Positions 16,733 to 24,511 of a stretch of 64,000 bases of DNA are shown here, one piece after another. A program made the position numbers and the translations under genes. The DNA is from Clostridia bacterium. GTDB taxonomy: Bacteria > Bacillota > Clostridia > Christensenellales > CAG-138. The first letter of the stretch is position 1. Each line of letters starts with the position of its first letter. Where the stretch lies: NCBI GenBank assembly GCA_017416425.1, contig JAFQCL010000006.1:1-64000 (forward strand), in the 5' to 3' direction. The notes under the pieces were generated by a model. It searched no databases. It saw only the letters and a list, made by a program, of their open reading frames with translations, and had not been told where the DNA came from.

Positions 16733-16762
16733 TTGAATAACGCCGCTTGTCCATGATATAAT
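16733..16762 (+). promoter_or_regulatory. Promoter of the sortase gene
   Basis: -35 TTGAAT (16733-16738), 18-base spacer, extended -10 TGaTATAAT (TATAAT 16757-16762). The sortase ATG at 16769 is six bases after the -10 with only T residues between, so the transcript is probably leaderless. Confidence 0.75.
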
Positions 16763-16768
16763 TTTTTT

Positions 16769-17485
16769 ATGGATAAGAAAGCGACAAAAAAGAACAATAA
16801 ACTTGTTAACATTATAACCTATGCTGTTGCCGGCATACTTATTCTGGCAGGAGTTGTTTTACTGGTATCGGAAAACACTCTTTTTTTGCAAAACCTTTTT
16901 GGAACCTATGAGGCGCCTCCGACAAGGCCGCCAAGAGACCTCACCCCAATAACGGGCACGCCTGAACCCGGTACTACATTTGCCCCGCAGCCCACGGAGG
17001 AGTTTGCGCCGGGGTTCACACCGGACACAACACCGTTTACAGGTGTGCTTGAGCCTGTTATGGTATACTTCACAAAGGATCAGATCCAGTGCCCGGTAGA
17101 GCAGGTAGGACTTACTTCCGGCGGCGCGATAGGCACTATTGACAACGCGCTTGTGGCCGGTTGGTGGAGGGATAGCGCTATACCCGGCGAGCCCGGAAAC
17201 AGCATAATTTCGGGGCATGTACGCTATGCGGGTGTACTGGGCTATTTCTCTGTGCTTCAAGAGGCGCAAATAGGGGACGAGATAATTGTCAAACTTTCCG
17301 ATGGCACCTATCGTTATTTTGCGATAAGCAAAATAGAAGAATACCCCTATGATCAAGCGCCGGAGGGTGCATTGAGCTTGGGCGGAGATACAAGGCTTAC
17401 CCTTGTAACCTGCTCGGGAAGGTATAATTCCTCGGCCGGCACCCATGAAAACAGGCTGTATGTTACATGCCTGCCCCTTGGATGA
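16769..17485 (+). CDS. Sortase (class D/E/F-like transpeptidase)
   Basis: 238 aa. One membrane helix (~14-36), a Pro/Thr-rich wall-spanning linker (~48-92), then the sortase beta-barrel. The catalytic triad is visible: His150 in 'IISGHVRY', Cys215 in 'LTLVTCSGRYN', Arg229 in 'HENRLYV'. Sortases cleave a C-terminal sorting motif and attach surface proteins to peptidoglycan. The only candidate substrate in the window is the surface protein at 22173-23294 with PPVTG. The gene stands alone with its own promoter and terminator and is likely leaderless. Confidence 0.9.
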   Translation: MDKKATKKNNKLVNIITYAVAGILILAGVVLLVSENTLFLQNLFGTYEAPPTRPPRDLTPITGTPEPGTTFAPQPTEEFAPGFTPDTTPFTGVLEPVMVYFTKDQIQCPVEQVGLTSGGAIGTIDNALVAGWWRDSAIPGEPGNSIISGHVRYAGVLGYFSVLQEAQIGDEIIVKLSDGTYRYFAISKIEEYPYDQAPEGALSLGGDTRLTLVTCSGRYNSSAGTHENRLYVTCLPLG

Positions 17486-17500
17486 TTACATTTATATAAT

Positions 17501-17535
17501 GCCCGATCCTTTAATGTCCGATCGGGCTTATTTTT
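17501..17535 (+). terminator. Terminator after the sortase gene
   Basis: GCCCGATC pairs with GATCGGGC over an ~11-base loop, followed by TTATTTTT. Confidence 0.9.
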
Positions 17536-17577
17536 CGCCCAAATGCAGCGACTATAAAAAAATGGAGATATATCCCT

Positions 17578-18534
17578 ATGAACAGAATAATAACCACCAA
17601 AAGCATTGACCCACATATCAATTTGGCAACGGAGGAGCTTTTATTTGAAGCGCATAAAGGAGACATATTGCTTTTTTTATGGCAAAATGCGCATACCGTG
17701 GTCATAGGCCGAAACCAAAACGCATATCGTGAATGCCGTACCGAGCTTCTTTTTAACGAGGGCGGCAAGCTCGCAAGGCGTTCCACAGGGGGCGGAGCCG
17801 TATATCATGACCTTGGTAATTTGAATTTCACATTCATTGCAAAAGCGGATACATATGATGTAGCAAGGCAGCTTAAAGTAATAGCAAAGGCCGTACAGGG
17901 CTTTGGCATAGCGGCTGAAATTTCCGGGCGCAACGATATCATCACCGAAGGCGGAGCAAAGTTTTCAGGTAACGCATTTAAAAAGGACCGTACCACATGC
18001 ATGCATCATGGAACTATACTGATTGATGTAGATATGAACAGGCTTTCGCGTTATCTTGTGCCTTCAAAAGAAAAGCTGGCCTCAAAAGGTGTGTCAAGTG
18101 TGCGTGCTCGCGTCTGTAACCTTTCATCCCTCTCGGGCGATATAAGCGTATCTTCTATGAAGGAGGCTCTAATGGCAGAATTTCAGCGTGAATACGGCGA
18201 AGCGCTGTTTACGGACACGGATGAGCTTAAGCTTTTGGGGCTTGATAAAGCGTTTTTGCGGCATTCCTCAAACGAGTGGTGTCTTGGCGGTACAAGACCA
18301 TATGATATTGAGCTTACGGGGCGGCTTACATTTGGCGAGCTGCAGCTAAGGTTTACCACAGATCAGGGTATAATTACAGACGCTCAAGTATTTTCCGATG
18401 CTATGGATGAGACTTTTATCCAGAAGCTGCCGAAATTCTTCATTGGGAACAGTATTCACCTTGCTTGCGATTCTCTTAAAGCCGCAGGGGGAGACTTTAA
18501 CGAAATTAGTAGTTTTATAGCCGATATGATCTAG
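17578..18534 (+). CDS. lplA: Lipoate-protein ligase A
   Basis: 318 aa, full length for the LplA family with a C-terminal accessory domain. 'VVIGRNQNAYREC', 'LARRSTGGGAVYHDLGNLNFTF' (the RRxxGGGxVxHD lipoate-binding block, ~63-84), 'GRNDI... GGAKFSGNA' with the catalytic lysine, and 'HHGTILIDVDMNRL' are all present. It activates lipoate with ATP and transfers it to E2 or GcvH lysines. No lipoylated partner gene lies nearby. TGGAGATA precedes the ATG. Confidence 0.92.
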   Translation: MNRIITTKSIDPHINLATEELLFEAHKGDILLFLWQNAHTVVIGRNQNAYRECRTELLFNEGGKLARRSTGGGAVYHDLGNLNFTFIAKADTYDVARQLKVIAKAVQGFGIAAEISGRNDIITEGGAKFSGNAFKKDRTTCMHHGTILIDVDMNRLSRYLVPSKEKLASKGVSSVRARVCNLSSLSGDISVSSMKEALMAEFQREYGEALFTDTDELKLLGLDKAFLRHSSNEWCLGGTRPYDIELTGRLTFGELQLRFTTDQGIITDAQVFSDAMDETFIQKLPKFFIGNSIHLACDSLKAAGGDFNEISSFIADMI

Positions 18535-18642
18535 CTTCGAACTGTTTTTATATATGACACATTTCGACATTATTTTACATTGACTTGCGAATGTTTGTAC
18601 CTTTATTATTAGATTATTAAATATAGAGGTGTGATATTTGAT

Positions 18643-19182
18643 ATGAATAATAAAAAGATTTCTTGCTGTTTTTCGGGGCATAGGCCTGACAAACTGCCCT
18701 GGGGATTTGATGAATCTCATCCGGATTGCATAAGACTTAAAGAGCTTCTTTTAAAGGAGATACTTTTAAAATATCGATCAGGAGTAACCCGTTTTTACAC
18801 GGGGATGGCTGCGGGCGTTGATATGTGGTGTGCTGAGCTTGTTCTTTATATAGTGAAAAACTATCCGGAGACCGAGCTTGAGCTCATAGGCGTAGTTCCG
18901 CACATAGGACAGGAGCGCTCTTGGACTCCCGACCTTCGTGAGCGCTATTTTAATATACTTGAGAGCTGTAACGAAACCGTAATACTGCGCGATCATTATG
19001 TTCCCGGCTGTATGCAGAACAGGAATCGCTATTTAGTCGATAACTCCTCGTATCTTATAGCGGTGATATCCGAAAGCAAGGGCGGAACGAGATTTACTAT
19101 CGACTACGCTCGGAAAAAAGGCCTTGATATCAGAATTATAAACCCCAAGGCGCTTGATATGGGCTTTACGGATTTTGGATAA
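18643..19182 (+). CDS. SLOG-domain protein (DUF1273 / YpsA-like)
   Basis: 179 aa. 'CCFSGHRPDKLPWGFDE', 'FYTGMAAGVDMWCAE', 'GCMQNRNRYLVDNSSYLIAV' and 'GGTRFTIDYARKKGL' are the conserved blocks of the DUF1273/SLOG family, a Rossmann-like fold predicted to bind a nucleotide-type ligand. Biochemical function is not established. The start is placed at ATG 18643 with GAGGTG upstream; GTG 18631 is possible and adds four residues. It is a single-gene unit. Confidence 0.85.
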   Translation: MNNKKISCCFSGHRPDKLPWGFDESHPDCIRLKELLLKEILLKYRSGVTRFYTGMAAGVDMWCAELVLYIVKNYPETELELIGVVPHIGQERSWTPDLRERYFNILESCNETVILRDHYVPGCMQNRNRYLVDNSSYLIAVISESKGGTRFTIDYARKKGLDIRIINPKALDMGFTDFG

Positions 19183-19332
19183 ACCCGGTTTATTTAAAAT
19201 AGATGTATTATTTTGAGCTGTTAAGGCTTTTTTTGGGATGTTTGTCCAGGGAAAAAGCTTATTTTGCAGTGGCTTTTCAAAGCATGAAAAATATCGGACA
19301 AATCTGCCGGATAAAATACCAATATAACATAA

Positions 19333-19370
19333 AAAACGTCGCGTATGATTTACCATCACATGCGACGCTA
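19333..19370 (-). terminator. Terminator of the serine tRNA transcript
   Basis: On the minus strand, CGTCGC pairs with GCGACG around a partly paired loop, followed by TTTTTTAT, immediately after the tRNA-Ser(GCT) 3' end. Confidence 0.85.
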
Positions 19371-19372
19371 AA

Positions 19373-19462
19373 CGGAGAAGGAGGGATTCGAACCCTCGCA
19401 CCAGTCACCCCAGTCTACTCCCTTAGCAGGGGAGCCCCTTACAGCCGCTTGGGTACTTCTCC
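19373..19462 (-). tRNA. tRNA-Ser (anticodon GCT)
   Basis: The acceptor stem GGAGAAG/CTTCTCC closes a class II tRNA of 90 bases. The anticodon stem-loop CTCCC-CTGCTAA-GGGAG gives anticodon GCT (Ser, AGC/AGU). A long variable arm and the T arm GAGGGTTCGAATCCCTC follow. The discriminator is G; CCA is not encoded. It lies 40 bases downstream of tRNA-Ser(TGA) in the same transcript. Confidence 0.97.
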
Positions 19463-19502
19463 ATATCATTATTATCATGCATGGCGTTTTATTGCAAAAA
19501 AG

Positions 19503-19588
19503 CGGAGAGATAGGGATTCGAACCCTAGGTGCCTTTCAGCAACACCGGTTTTCAAGACCGGCTCCATCGACCACTCGGACATCTCTCC
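19503..19588 (-). tRNA. tRNA-Ser (anticodon TGA)
   Basis: The acceptor stem GGAGAGA/TCTCTCC and anticodon arm CCGGT-CTTGAAA-ACCGG give anticodon TGA (Ser, UCN). A long variable arm and T arm TAGGGTTCGAATCCCTA are present, with discriminator G and no encoded CCA. It is the first tRNA after a near-consensus promoter. Confidence 0.97.
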
Positions 19589-19613
19589 TCGTGCCACGCC
19601 ATCAGCATTTATA

Positions 19614-19642
19614 ATTATATCAAACAACCTCCTTTTTGTCAA
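19614..19642 (-). promoter_or_regulatory. Consensus sigma-A promoter of the tRNA-Ser pair
   Basis: Minus-strand TTGACA, 17-base spacer ending in TGA, TATAAT: the best promoter in the window. Transcription would start about 20 bases before the first tRNA. Confidence 0.95.
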
Positions 19643-19694
19643 CGCTTATTAAGCAATTTTTTTATAAAAATTTATAAATATCTGAGCTATTTTG

Positions 19695-20807
19695 CTAAAG
19701 CTCAATATAAAACCTTGGATTATAAGCAAAACCCAATATCCTAAGCTCAAAATGAAGATGAGGAGTATTACAGTTTCCGCTTTCTCCAATGGCGCCGATC
19801 ACATCCCCCATATCCACCGTATCGCCAACCTGCACTTTTACGGAATCAAGATGCGCATATCTTGTTGTGATACCATTACCATGATCAATCTCGATCATAA
19901 GTCCAAGCCCGCCGCGTGCAGAAGCGGATACTACAACTCCCGAGCATGAGGCATACACCTCATCCCCGAGAGCGCCCTCAAAATCAAGCCCCATATGATA
20001 GCCACCACTGTAATTTCCAAAATTAAAAATTATATCGCCTGCGCATGGACGTATAAACCGCATTCCATGAAGCGTAGGACCCATTTGACCGTCATCCTCA
20101 TCGGGGCTGTCCGCGCTTGATGTGGCAATACCTACAAGTATAAGCGTATTAATGGCATCAAGCACCACTTCCTCAGAAAGCATTGACTTGCTTTTGAGTA
20201 TGCCGTTTACATATACATCCTCAAATGTACACAACTTAAGACCATCTCTGCCGTAGGTCTTTATAATACGCATTCCTCTGCCAAGAAAAGCGTATTCTTG
20301 CATTATGGTCTTTGATTCAATCCTTTCGGTCGAAGAATACCGAACGGTAGCTCGGACTTTAAGGGGCGTGTCGCTTCCGATAAGCAGCATAAGCGCCTCA
20401 TCGCTTGTTACGCTGGATTCGGTAAGCAAGGCTGCGGTGTATTCTATTTCATTTTCTACGACAACATCGGCATAGGAGCTGTCATCTATGGATGAAAGGT
20501 AGTCTATAGCTTCTGCAATGACGCTTCGCGCCGCTTGCTCGCTTAAAAGCGTAGCTATTTTGTTTCCGTCTATAATTATGCTGGTCGGGGCGTATACGCT
20601 CATATAGGTGGGGGACGGCTCTACATTTGGAGTTTCAGGGGATGTGGAAGCGACTGGCAGTTCGCCTGATGGGGTGGGAAGGGATTCGGTAGAAATAGGC
20701 GCAAACGCCTCTTGCGGGCTGATGCTGCCAAAAAGCACACAGCAAAGCGACAGCGCAGCAGTAAGCGCTGCAATAAAAGTGATATTTACCCAGCGAGGCT
20801 TTTTCAT
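19695..20807 (-). CDS. G5-domain M23 metallopeptidase (cell-wall endopeptidase)
   Basis: 370 aa. N-terminal signal/membrane helix (~8-30) and a Pro/Ser/Thr-rich linker. A G5-type domain (~165-225, 'ERIESKTIMQEYAFLGRG... VYVNG') follows, and then a C-terminal M23 peptidase with zinc ligands in 'YHMGLDFEGALGD' (H-x3-D) and 'HLHFEL'. 'GLMIEIDHGNGITTRYAHL' is also typical. It should act outside the membrane on peptidoglycan cross-bridges. G5-M23 proteins of clostridia are often linked to sporulation or wall remodelling. GAGGAAAG precedes the ATG, and an ATGCTATAAT promoter lies 30 bases upstream. Confidence 0.9.
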   Translation of the reverse strand: MKKPRWVNITFIAALTAALSLCCVLFGSISPQEAFAPISTESLPTPSGELPVASTSPETPNVEPSPTYMSVYAPTSIIIDGNKIATLLSEQAARSVIAEAIDYLSSIDDSSYADVVVENEIEYTAALLTESSVTSDEALMLLIGSDTPLKVRATVRYSSTERIESKTIMQEYAFLGRGMRIIKTYGRDGLKLCTFEDVYVNGILKSKSMLSEEVVLDAINTLILVGIATSSADSPDEDDGQMGPTLHGMRFIRPCAGDIIFNFGNYSGGYHMGLDFEGALGDEVYASCSGVVVSASARGGLGLMIEIDHGNGITTRYAHLDSVKVQVGDTVDMGDVIGAIGESGNCNTPHLHFELRILGFAYNPRFYIEL

Positions 20808-20837
20808 TGCTCTTTCCTCATATTTTAGTTTAAAATT

Positions 20838-20847
20838 ATTATAGCAT
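20838..20847 (-). promoter_or_regulatory. Extended -10 (ATGCTATAAT) of the M23 peptidase gene
   Basis: Minus-strand ATGCTATAAT about 30 bases upstream of the start codon. No clear -35. Confidence 0.6.
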
Positions 20848-20934
20848 ATTTCGACATGCTTTTGAATAGTCAGTTATAATAAGTATTTAGTAATTTTTTG
20901 TTTTATGAGCGCAATTTTTTCAGTAACTTTAATA

Positions 20935-20990
20935 AAAAAAATAAAGCTTGGAATAAAAACGACAGTTTCGTTTTTGTACCAAGCTTTATA
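20935..20990 (-). terminator. Palindromic terminator after spoVT
   Basis: ATAAAGCTTGG (20941-20951) pairs with CCAAGCTTTAT (20979-20989), with an inner AAACGA/TCGTTT pairing. On the minus strand a T-rich tract follows. The sequence is a member of a repeated palindrome family (other copies near 3296 and 44897). Confidence 0.8.
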
Positions 20991-21062
20991 CGCTTAAGGT
21001 CGAGGGCAAAAACTCATGATAAAGCTACCCAAGACAACAACCTCCAAGCAGGAAGCTTTGCT

Positions 21063-21617
21063 TTAGCCTTCCATCTGCTTGCCCATGAAATATGATGCGG
21101 TCTCGCACACCTTCATCTCTGACTTGTTAAATACAACGCCGCTTTCACGTGATACCAGCACTACCGCGCCAATTGTATCGCCGTTAGCGCTTATAGGGAA
21201 TATAAGCTGTGCTGAGTATACAGAAGTATCTCGCTCATCCTGCACTATCCGTATGGCCGCTTCAGTGGGAGGCTGTGCCATATGCCTCTCCCTGTTTGCA
21301 ATCAACTGCTCTATTTCGGCCGAAATGGGTTTATCAAGATACTCTTTCTTGTTTGGACCCGCAGCCGCAATTACAGTATCCTTGTCGCATATTATGGAGA
21401 GATGTCCCAACGACTGATATAGCGCTTCCGCATATTCTTTGGCAAAATCGCCGAGCTCGCCAATCGGGGAATATTTTTTTAGTATCACGCCTCCATCGCG
21501 GTCGGTATAAATCTCAAGCGGATCGCCCACGCGAATCCTCAGCGTGCGCCTTATCTCCTTAGGGATTACAACTCTTCCAAGTTCATCGATTCTCCTAACA
21601 ATTCCTGTAGCTTTCAT
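21063..21617 (-). CDS. spoVT: Stage V sporulation protein T (AbrB-type regulator)
   Basis: 184 aa. The N-terminal swapped-hairpin AbrB domain reads MKATGIVRRIDELGRVVIPK (1-20), then 'IRRTLRIRVGDPLEIYTDRDG'. The C-terminal ~125 residues form the GAF-like domain characteristic of SpoVT, with 'SRESGVVFNKSEMKVCETAS'. In Bacillus it is a forespore sigma-G-dependent regulator of late genes. Its presence is one of the strongest signs that this organism makes spores. AAAGGAGAT precedes the ATG, and it is transcribed alone. Confidence 0.95.
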   Translation of the reverse strand: MKATGIVRRIDELGRVVIPKEIRRTLRIRVGDPLEIYTDRDGGVILKKYSPIGELGDFAKEYAEALYQSLGHLSIICDKDTVIAAAGPNKKEYLDKPISAEIEQLIANRERHMAQPPTEAAIRIVQDERDTSVYSAQLIFPISANGDTIGAVVLVSRESGVVFNKSEMKVCETASYFMGKQMEG

Positions 21618-22114
21618 ATATAATCCATCTCCTTTGGTTGCAAGCTATGGTGTTATTATCTGTAAAAGGTAGTTTTTTATACTCGCTTTTTGTTTTACTT
21701 GTAACTATATGCGGTTTTATAGCTTGAAACTTATTGATTTTAATTTTTTAAAATTTTTAATCAATAAGGACTATGGTTTTTGTAAAGAAATAAAAACGGA
21801 GCTTCAATTTGCTGCCCCTATTGAATATACCAGCAAAGAGTATGCCATTCTTCAATTTATAAACTGATCTATGACGCAGCTCAGGAAGTTGATATACTTC
21901 TTAAATATTGACGCTGAAAAGAGCCCGGCAGCGGTATTTGAAATTTTTAAAAGTATCAAAGCAGTATTTAACTTTTTTAAACGGTGAGATTGTGCGCTCC
22001 GGCTGACTTGGCGTAAGTATGAGCTGGCAAATTTATGTGAGGGCTAAATAAGTTTATATAAAAAAACACCCTATCGGTTATTTATTCTGCTAATAAGCGC
22101 TTTTTGGTTTACGC
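21618..22114. other. Gene-poor stretch upstream of spoVT with an AT-rich inverted repeat
   Basis: About 500 bases. A perfect ten-base inverted repeat (CTTATTGATT 21730-21739; AATCAATAAG 21759-21768) encloses an A/T-only loop. A 38-codon frame at 21871-21987 has no ribosome-binding site and no recognisable product, so it is not called. The rest is AT-rich with many stops in all frames and may include a decayed gene. Confidence 0.5.
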
Positions 22115-22145
22115 AAAAAGCAGAGCATCTCTACTCTGCTTTTTA
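22115..22145. terminator. Terminator after the redox operon
   Basis: AAAAAGCAGAG pairs with CTCTGCTTTTT over an eight-base loop. It is symmetrical, so it can act in both directions, and it lies just after the last gene of the operon. Confidence 0.9.
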
Positions 22146-22172
22146 TAAATAAGTTAAGGTAGAATTTTTATA

Positions 22173-23294
22173 TCAGTTCTTCTTGGCTCTGCGAATACCC
22201 GCAAAGATAGCTATTGCTATGCCTATTACCACTGCGCCGATTGCTACATAAGTCCAAGCAACGTCACCGGTCACAGGAGGCGTCGGATCATCGGGAGCAT
22301 CGGTGGGGTCGGGATCCTCAAGAGCGTTTACAACGACCTGCTGCTCATAGCTGCGCTGCACCGGCTCGCTTGCCATCAGGAATACACCATCGGTAAGTAT
22401 GCCTTCGTTTTCGAAGCTGAAGCCAAACAGATCCATACGGGTCTGAGCAGCATCGATAACGATGTCAAACAGCTCGCCCTCGGTTATGGCTTCACCGCCC
22501 TCAAGAGGAGTGATGGAGGCCATGCTGGGGTCTACTACATAAAGACCGTTATGAGCATGGCTTTCAAGACCTACTACCAGCGAATTGAAGCTGTTGTCCG
22601 CGTTTGCTACAAAGTATACATCCCTCTTGATTACGTTGAAGGTATCAACATGGTGAATCATGTAGGCTTTATTTCCGCTCAGCTCCTCGATGGTAAGAGT
22701 GCCAAGGCTGAACCTTGCGGGAAGCTCATACTGGCCGATCGTCTCGGTGAGGGTGAAGTTTACAGCGCCTTCGATCTTTCCGCGAAGGACTACGGTCACA
22801 TCGCTGTCTTCATAAGCGTACATGATGCAGCTATTTCCCTCAAGATAAGCATTTTCATAGCCCTCGGCAGGATAGCAGATGCCGATCTCGTAGTTGCACT
22901 CGGTGTTACGAACGCAGCCTGTTGCCTCAACAAGCTCAAAGTCGATAAGACCTGTGGTATCGAGCACCAGCTCTACGTTATTCAGCATTTCCTCAGCGTA
23001 GCCGTCAATCTCAGCGGGGACGGTGTAGGTTACGGTAAAAGTAACAGTGTCGCCTACATTGAAAGGAGTTGCATTATCGATAGGAATCCACTCGTTAATT
23101 TCAAATCCATATTCATCATGAATAATATTGGGCTCATTTTCAACAAGCTGTATGGCAATGCCAAAGGGATCATCCTCAAGTACGCCGATAGTCGGCAGGC
23201 CGGGATCCTCGCTTACACCCGTGATTGCAAATGTGGGCATAGCCATTGTCATAAGCAGCAATGCCGAAAGTAAAACTGCCAGAGTCTTTTTCAT
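22173..23294 (-). CDS. Sortase-anchored surface protein (PPVTG sorting signal)
   Basis: 373 aa. The start is ATG 23294 behind GGAGG; a slightly longer frame overlaps that site. Order: signal peptide (~1-23), a beta-rich ectodomain with no named family (three Cys at ~120-150, acidic), an acidic Pro/Thr spacer ('PDPTDAPDDPTPP'), PPVTG (~339-343), a membrane helix and the basic tail RRAKKN. [S/P]PxTG signals are the type used by class B-like sortases of clostridia. It is the last gene of the redox operon, 19 bases after the polyferredoxin. Its partner or ligand is unknown; a cohesin-like role facing the dockerin two to four genes upstream is conceivable but not shown by any motif. Confidence 0.75.
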   Translation of the reverse strand: MKKTLAVLLSALLLMTMAMPTFAITGVSEDPGLPTIGVLEDDPFGIAIQLVENEPNIIHDEYGFEINEWIPIDNATPFNVGDTVTFTVTYTVPAEIDGYAEEMLNNVELVLDTTGLIDFELVEATGCVRNTECNYEIGICYPAEGYENAYLEGNSCIMYAYEDSDVTVVLRGKIEGAVNFTLTETIGQYELPARFSLGTLTIEELSGNKAYMIHHVDTFNVIKRDVYFVANADNSFNSLVVGLESHAHNGLYVVDPSMASITPLEGGEAITEGELFDIVIDAAQTRMDLFGFSFENEGILTDGVFLMASEPVQRSYEQQVVVNALEDPDPTDAPDDPTPPVTGDVAWTYVAIGAVVIGIAIAIFAGIRRAKKN

Positions 23295-23313
23295 TTTTGT
23301 TCTTTCCTCCATT

Positions 23314-24324
23314 TTAGTTTATATTTGTCGTCTCTGCCTTATTAAAAGCACCCTTATCCTTCTTTAAATTGGGATTGGGCTTAAAGCCGGATACGATAGC
23401 ACTGTTTGGACAGGCTGCCTTACAGTCTCCGCAGCGAATACACTCGAGTGCATTCGGTGTTTTGACTATATCCACGCCCATTCTGCAGGCCGTCTTACAA
23501 GCGCTGCATGCGGAAGATTTTCCATTGCATCTGCTGCACTTGCTTTCGTCTACGTAGAACTTGTAGAACGATACCTTGTTGAAGAAGGAATAGATAGCGC
23601 CGAGCGGACACAGATATTTACAGAAGGGTCTGTAAATGAATATTGAAAGCACGATGAGCACAAAGAGTATGCTTAGCTTCAATATGGTAAGATTGCCCGC
23701 CTGTGCCCAAGATACATCGCCGCCGATGGTCATAAGCGGGATACCGCCGATGAGAGTGCCTGAGGGGCAAATGTATTTGCAGAACCAAGGTGCGTAAGGA
23801 ACGTTTCCAATGCCAAAGAGCATCGGGAGCAGTATTACGAACACTACAAGTATAACATACTTTAGGTAGCGCAGATACTTATCTCCGGGAACTTTTTTAA
23901 TTTTTTTAAGCGGTATCTTATAGATAAGATCCTGCACCAATCCGAAAGGGCATAGCAGACCGCAGATAAGCCTTCCGCATATTACTCCAAACACCATAAG
24001 CATTCCGATGAGATAGAACGGAATATAGTAGAGCGGAGCATAAAGGCCATTGCCGCTTTTACCAAAGTCCGGCGTGTTGAATATGGCTTGAAGCGCACCT
24101 ATCGGACAAGAACCAACGGCGCCCGGACATGAATAGCAATTAAGACCGGGAACGCAGACATACTTCAAGTTGCCCTTATAAATGGTTCCCTTTAAAAATC
24201 CGGTTATAAAGCTATTCGTAAGAATAAAGAACAGGCTCTGTATTATAAATCTTACACGCTCAACATGATTGCGAAGCGCCTTTGATCCCGGCTTTCTTTT
24301 TGCCTTTTTTACGTTCTGTTCCAT
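23314..24324 (-). CDS. Membrane polyferredoxin (NapH/YccM-like 4Fe-4S protein)
   Basis: 336 aa with about five membrane helices. Cys-rich loops include 'CVPGLNCYSCPGAVGSCPIGA' near residue 60, two CxxxCP motifs (CGLLCPFG and CKYLCPLG) and a C-terminal pair of [4Fe-4S] motifs ('CSRCNGKSSACSACKTACRMG' and CIRCGDCKAACP). This is the architecture of NapH/RnfB-like quinol- or ferredoxin-linked electron conduits. It probably moves electrons across the membrane to the thioredoxin-like partners encoded upstream. Its ATG overlaps no gene but begins two bases before the stop of the CD1871A peptide gene in transcription order. Confidence 0.85.
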   Translation of the reverse strand: MEQNVKKAKRKPGSKALRNHVERVRFIIQSLFFILTNSFITGFLKGTIYKGNLKYVCVPGLNCYSCPGAVGSCPIGALQAIFNTPDFGKSGNGLYAPLYYIPFYLIGMLMVFGVICGRLICGLLCPFGLVQDLIYKIPLKKIKKVPGDKYLRYLKYVILVVFVILLPMLFGIGNVPYAPWFCKYICPSGTLIGGIPLMTIGGDVSWAQAGNLTILKLSILFVLIVLSIFIYRPFCKYLCPLGAIYSFFNKVSFYKFYVDESKCSRCNGKSSACSACKTACRMGVDIVKTPNALECIRCGDCKAACPNSAIVSGFKPNPNLKKDKGAFNKAETTNIN

Positions 24325-24325
24325 A

Positions 24326-24487
24326 TCATCCGATACCTATGCATTCCATGCATATCGCAATCGCCTTATTGAGCACCTGGTCATGCTCACCGCGAGCTAT
24401 GCCTACATATATAAACACAGCCGCAACTGCAATGAGCAGCGAGGGCACTAAATAGCGTGCGATCCTTTTCGTATTACTGTTTTTCAT
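24326..24487 (-). CDS. CD1871A-family CXXC-motif peptide
   Basis: 53 aa. It begins MKNSNTKRIARYLVPSLLIA, has a single membrane helix (~12-30), and ends KAIAICMECIGIG with the C-x2-C motif. This matches the CD1871A family of small clostridial membrane proteins whose C-terminus reads ICLECIGIG. The stop (24326-24328) is one base from the ATG of the polyferredoxin, so the two are translationally coupled. In clostridia these two genes commonly travel with a TlpA-like thioredoxin, as they do here. The CxxC probably lies near the outer membrane surface and takes part in thiol exchange or metal/electron handling; the biochemical role is unknown. Confidence 0.88.
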   Translation of the reverse strand: MKNSNTKRIARYLVPSLLIAVAAVFIYVGIARGEHDQVLNKAIAICMECIGIG

Positions 24488-24511
24488 AACATTGTCCTCC
24501 CATGCCTGCTT

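Noticed and set aside
21871..21987. 38-codon frame upstream of spoVT
   Set aside because: No ribosome-binding site, no similarity I can recognise, in an AT-rich region with many stops. Possibly a decayed gene, but not supported.
22551..23273. 240-codon plus-strand frame
   Set aside because: Lies entirely antisense to the PPVTG surface protein, which has signal peptide, sorting signal and operon context. The antisense product has no recognisable domain.
22173..23294. Cohesin domain in the PPVTG protein
   Set aside because: The beta-rich ectodomain would suit the dockerin partner, but I see no cohesin signature; it is left as an unnamed ectodomain.
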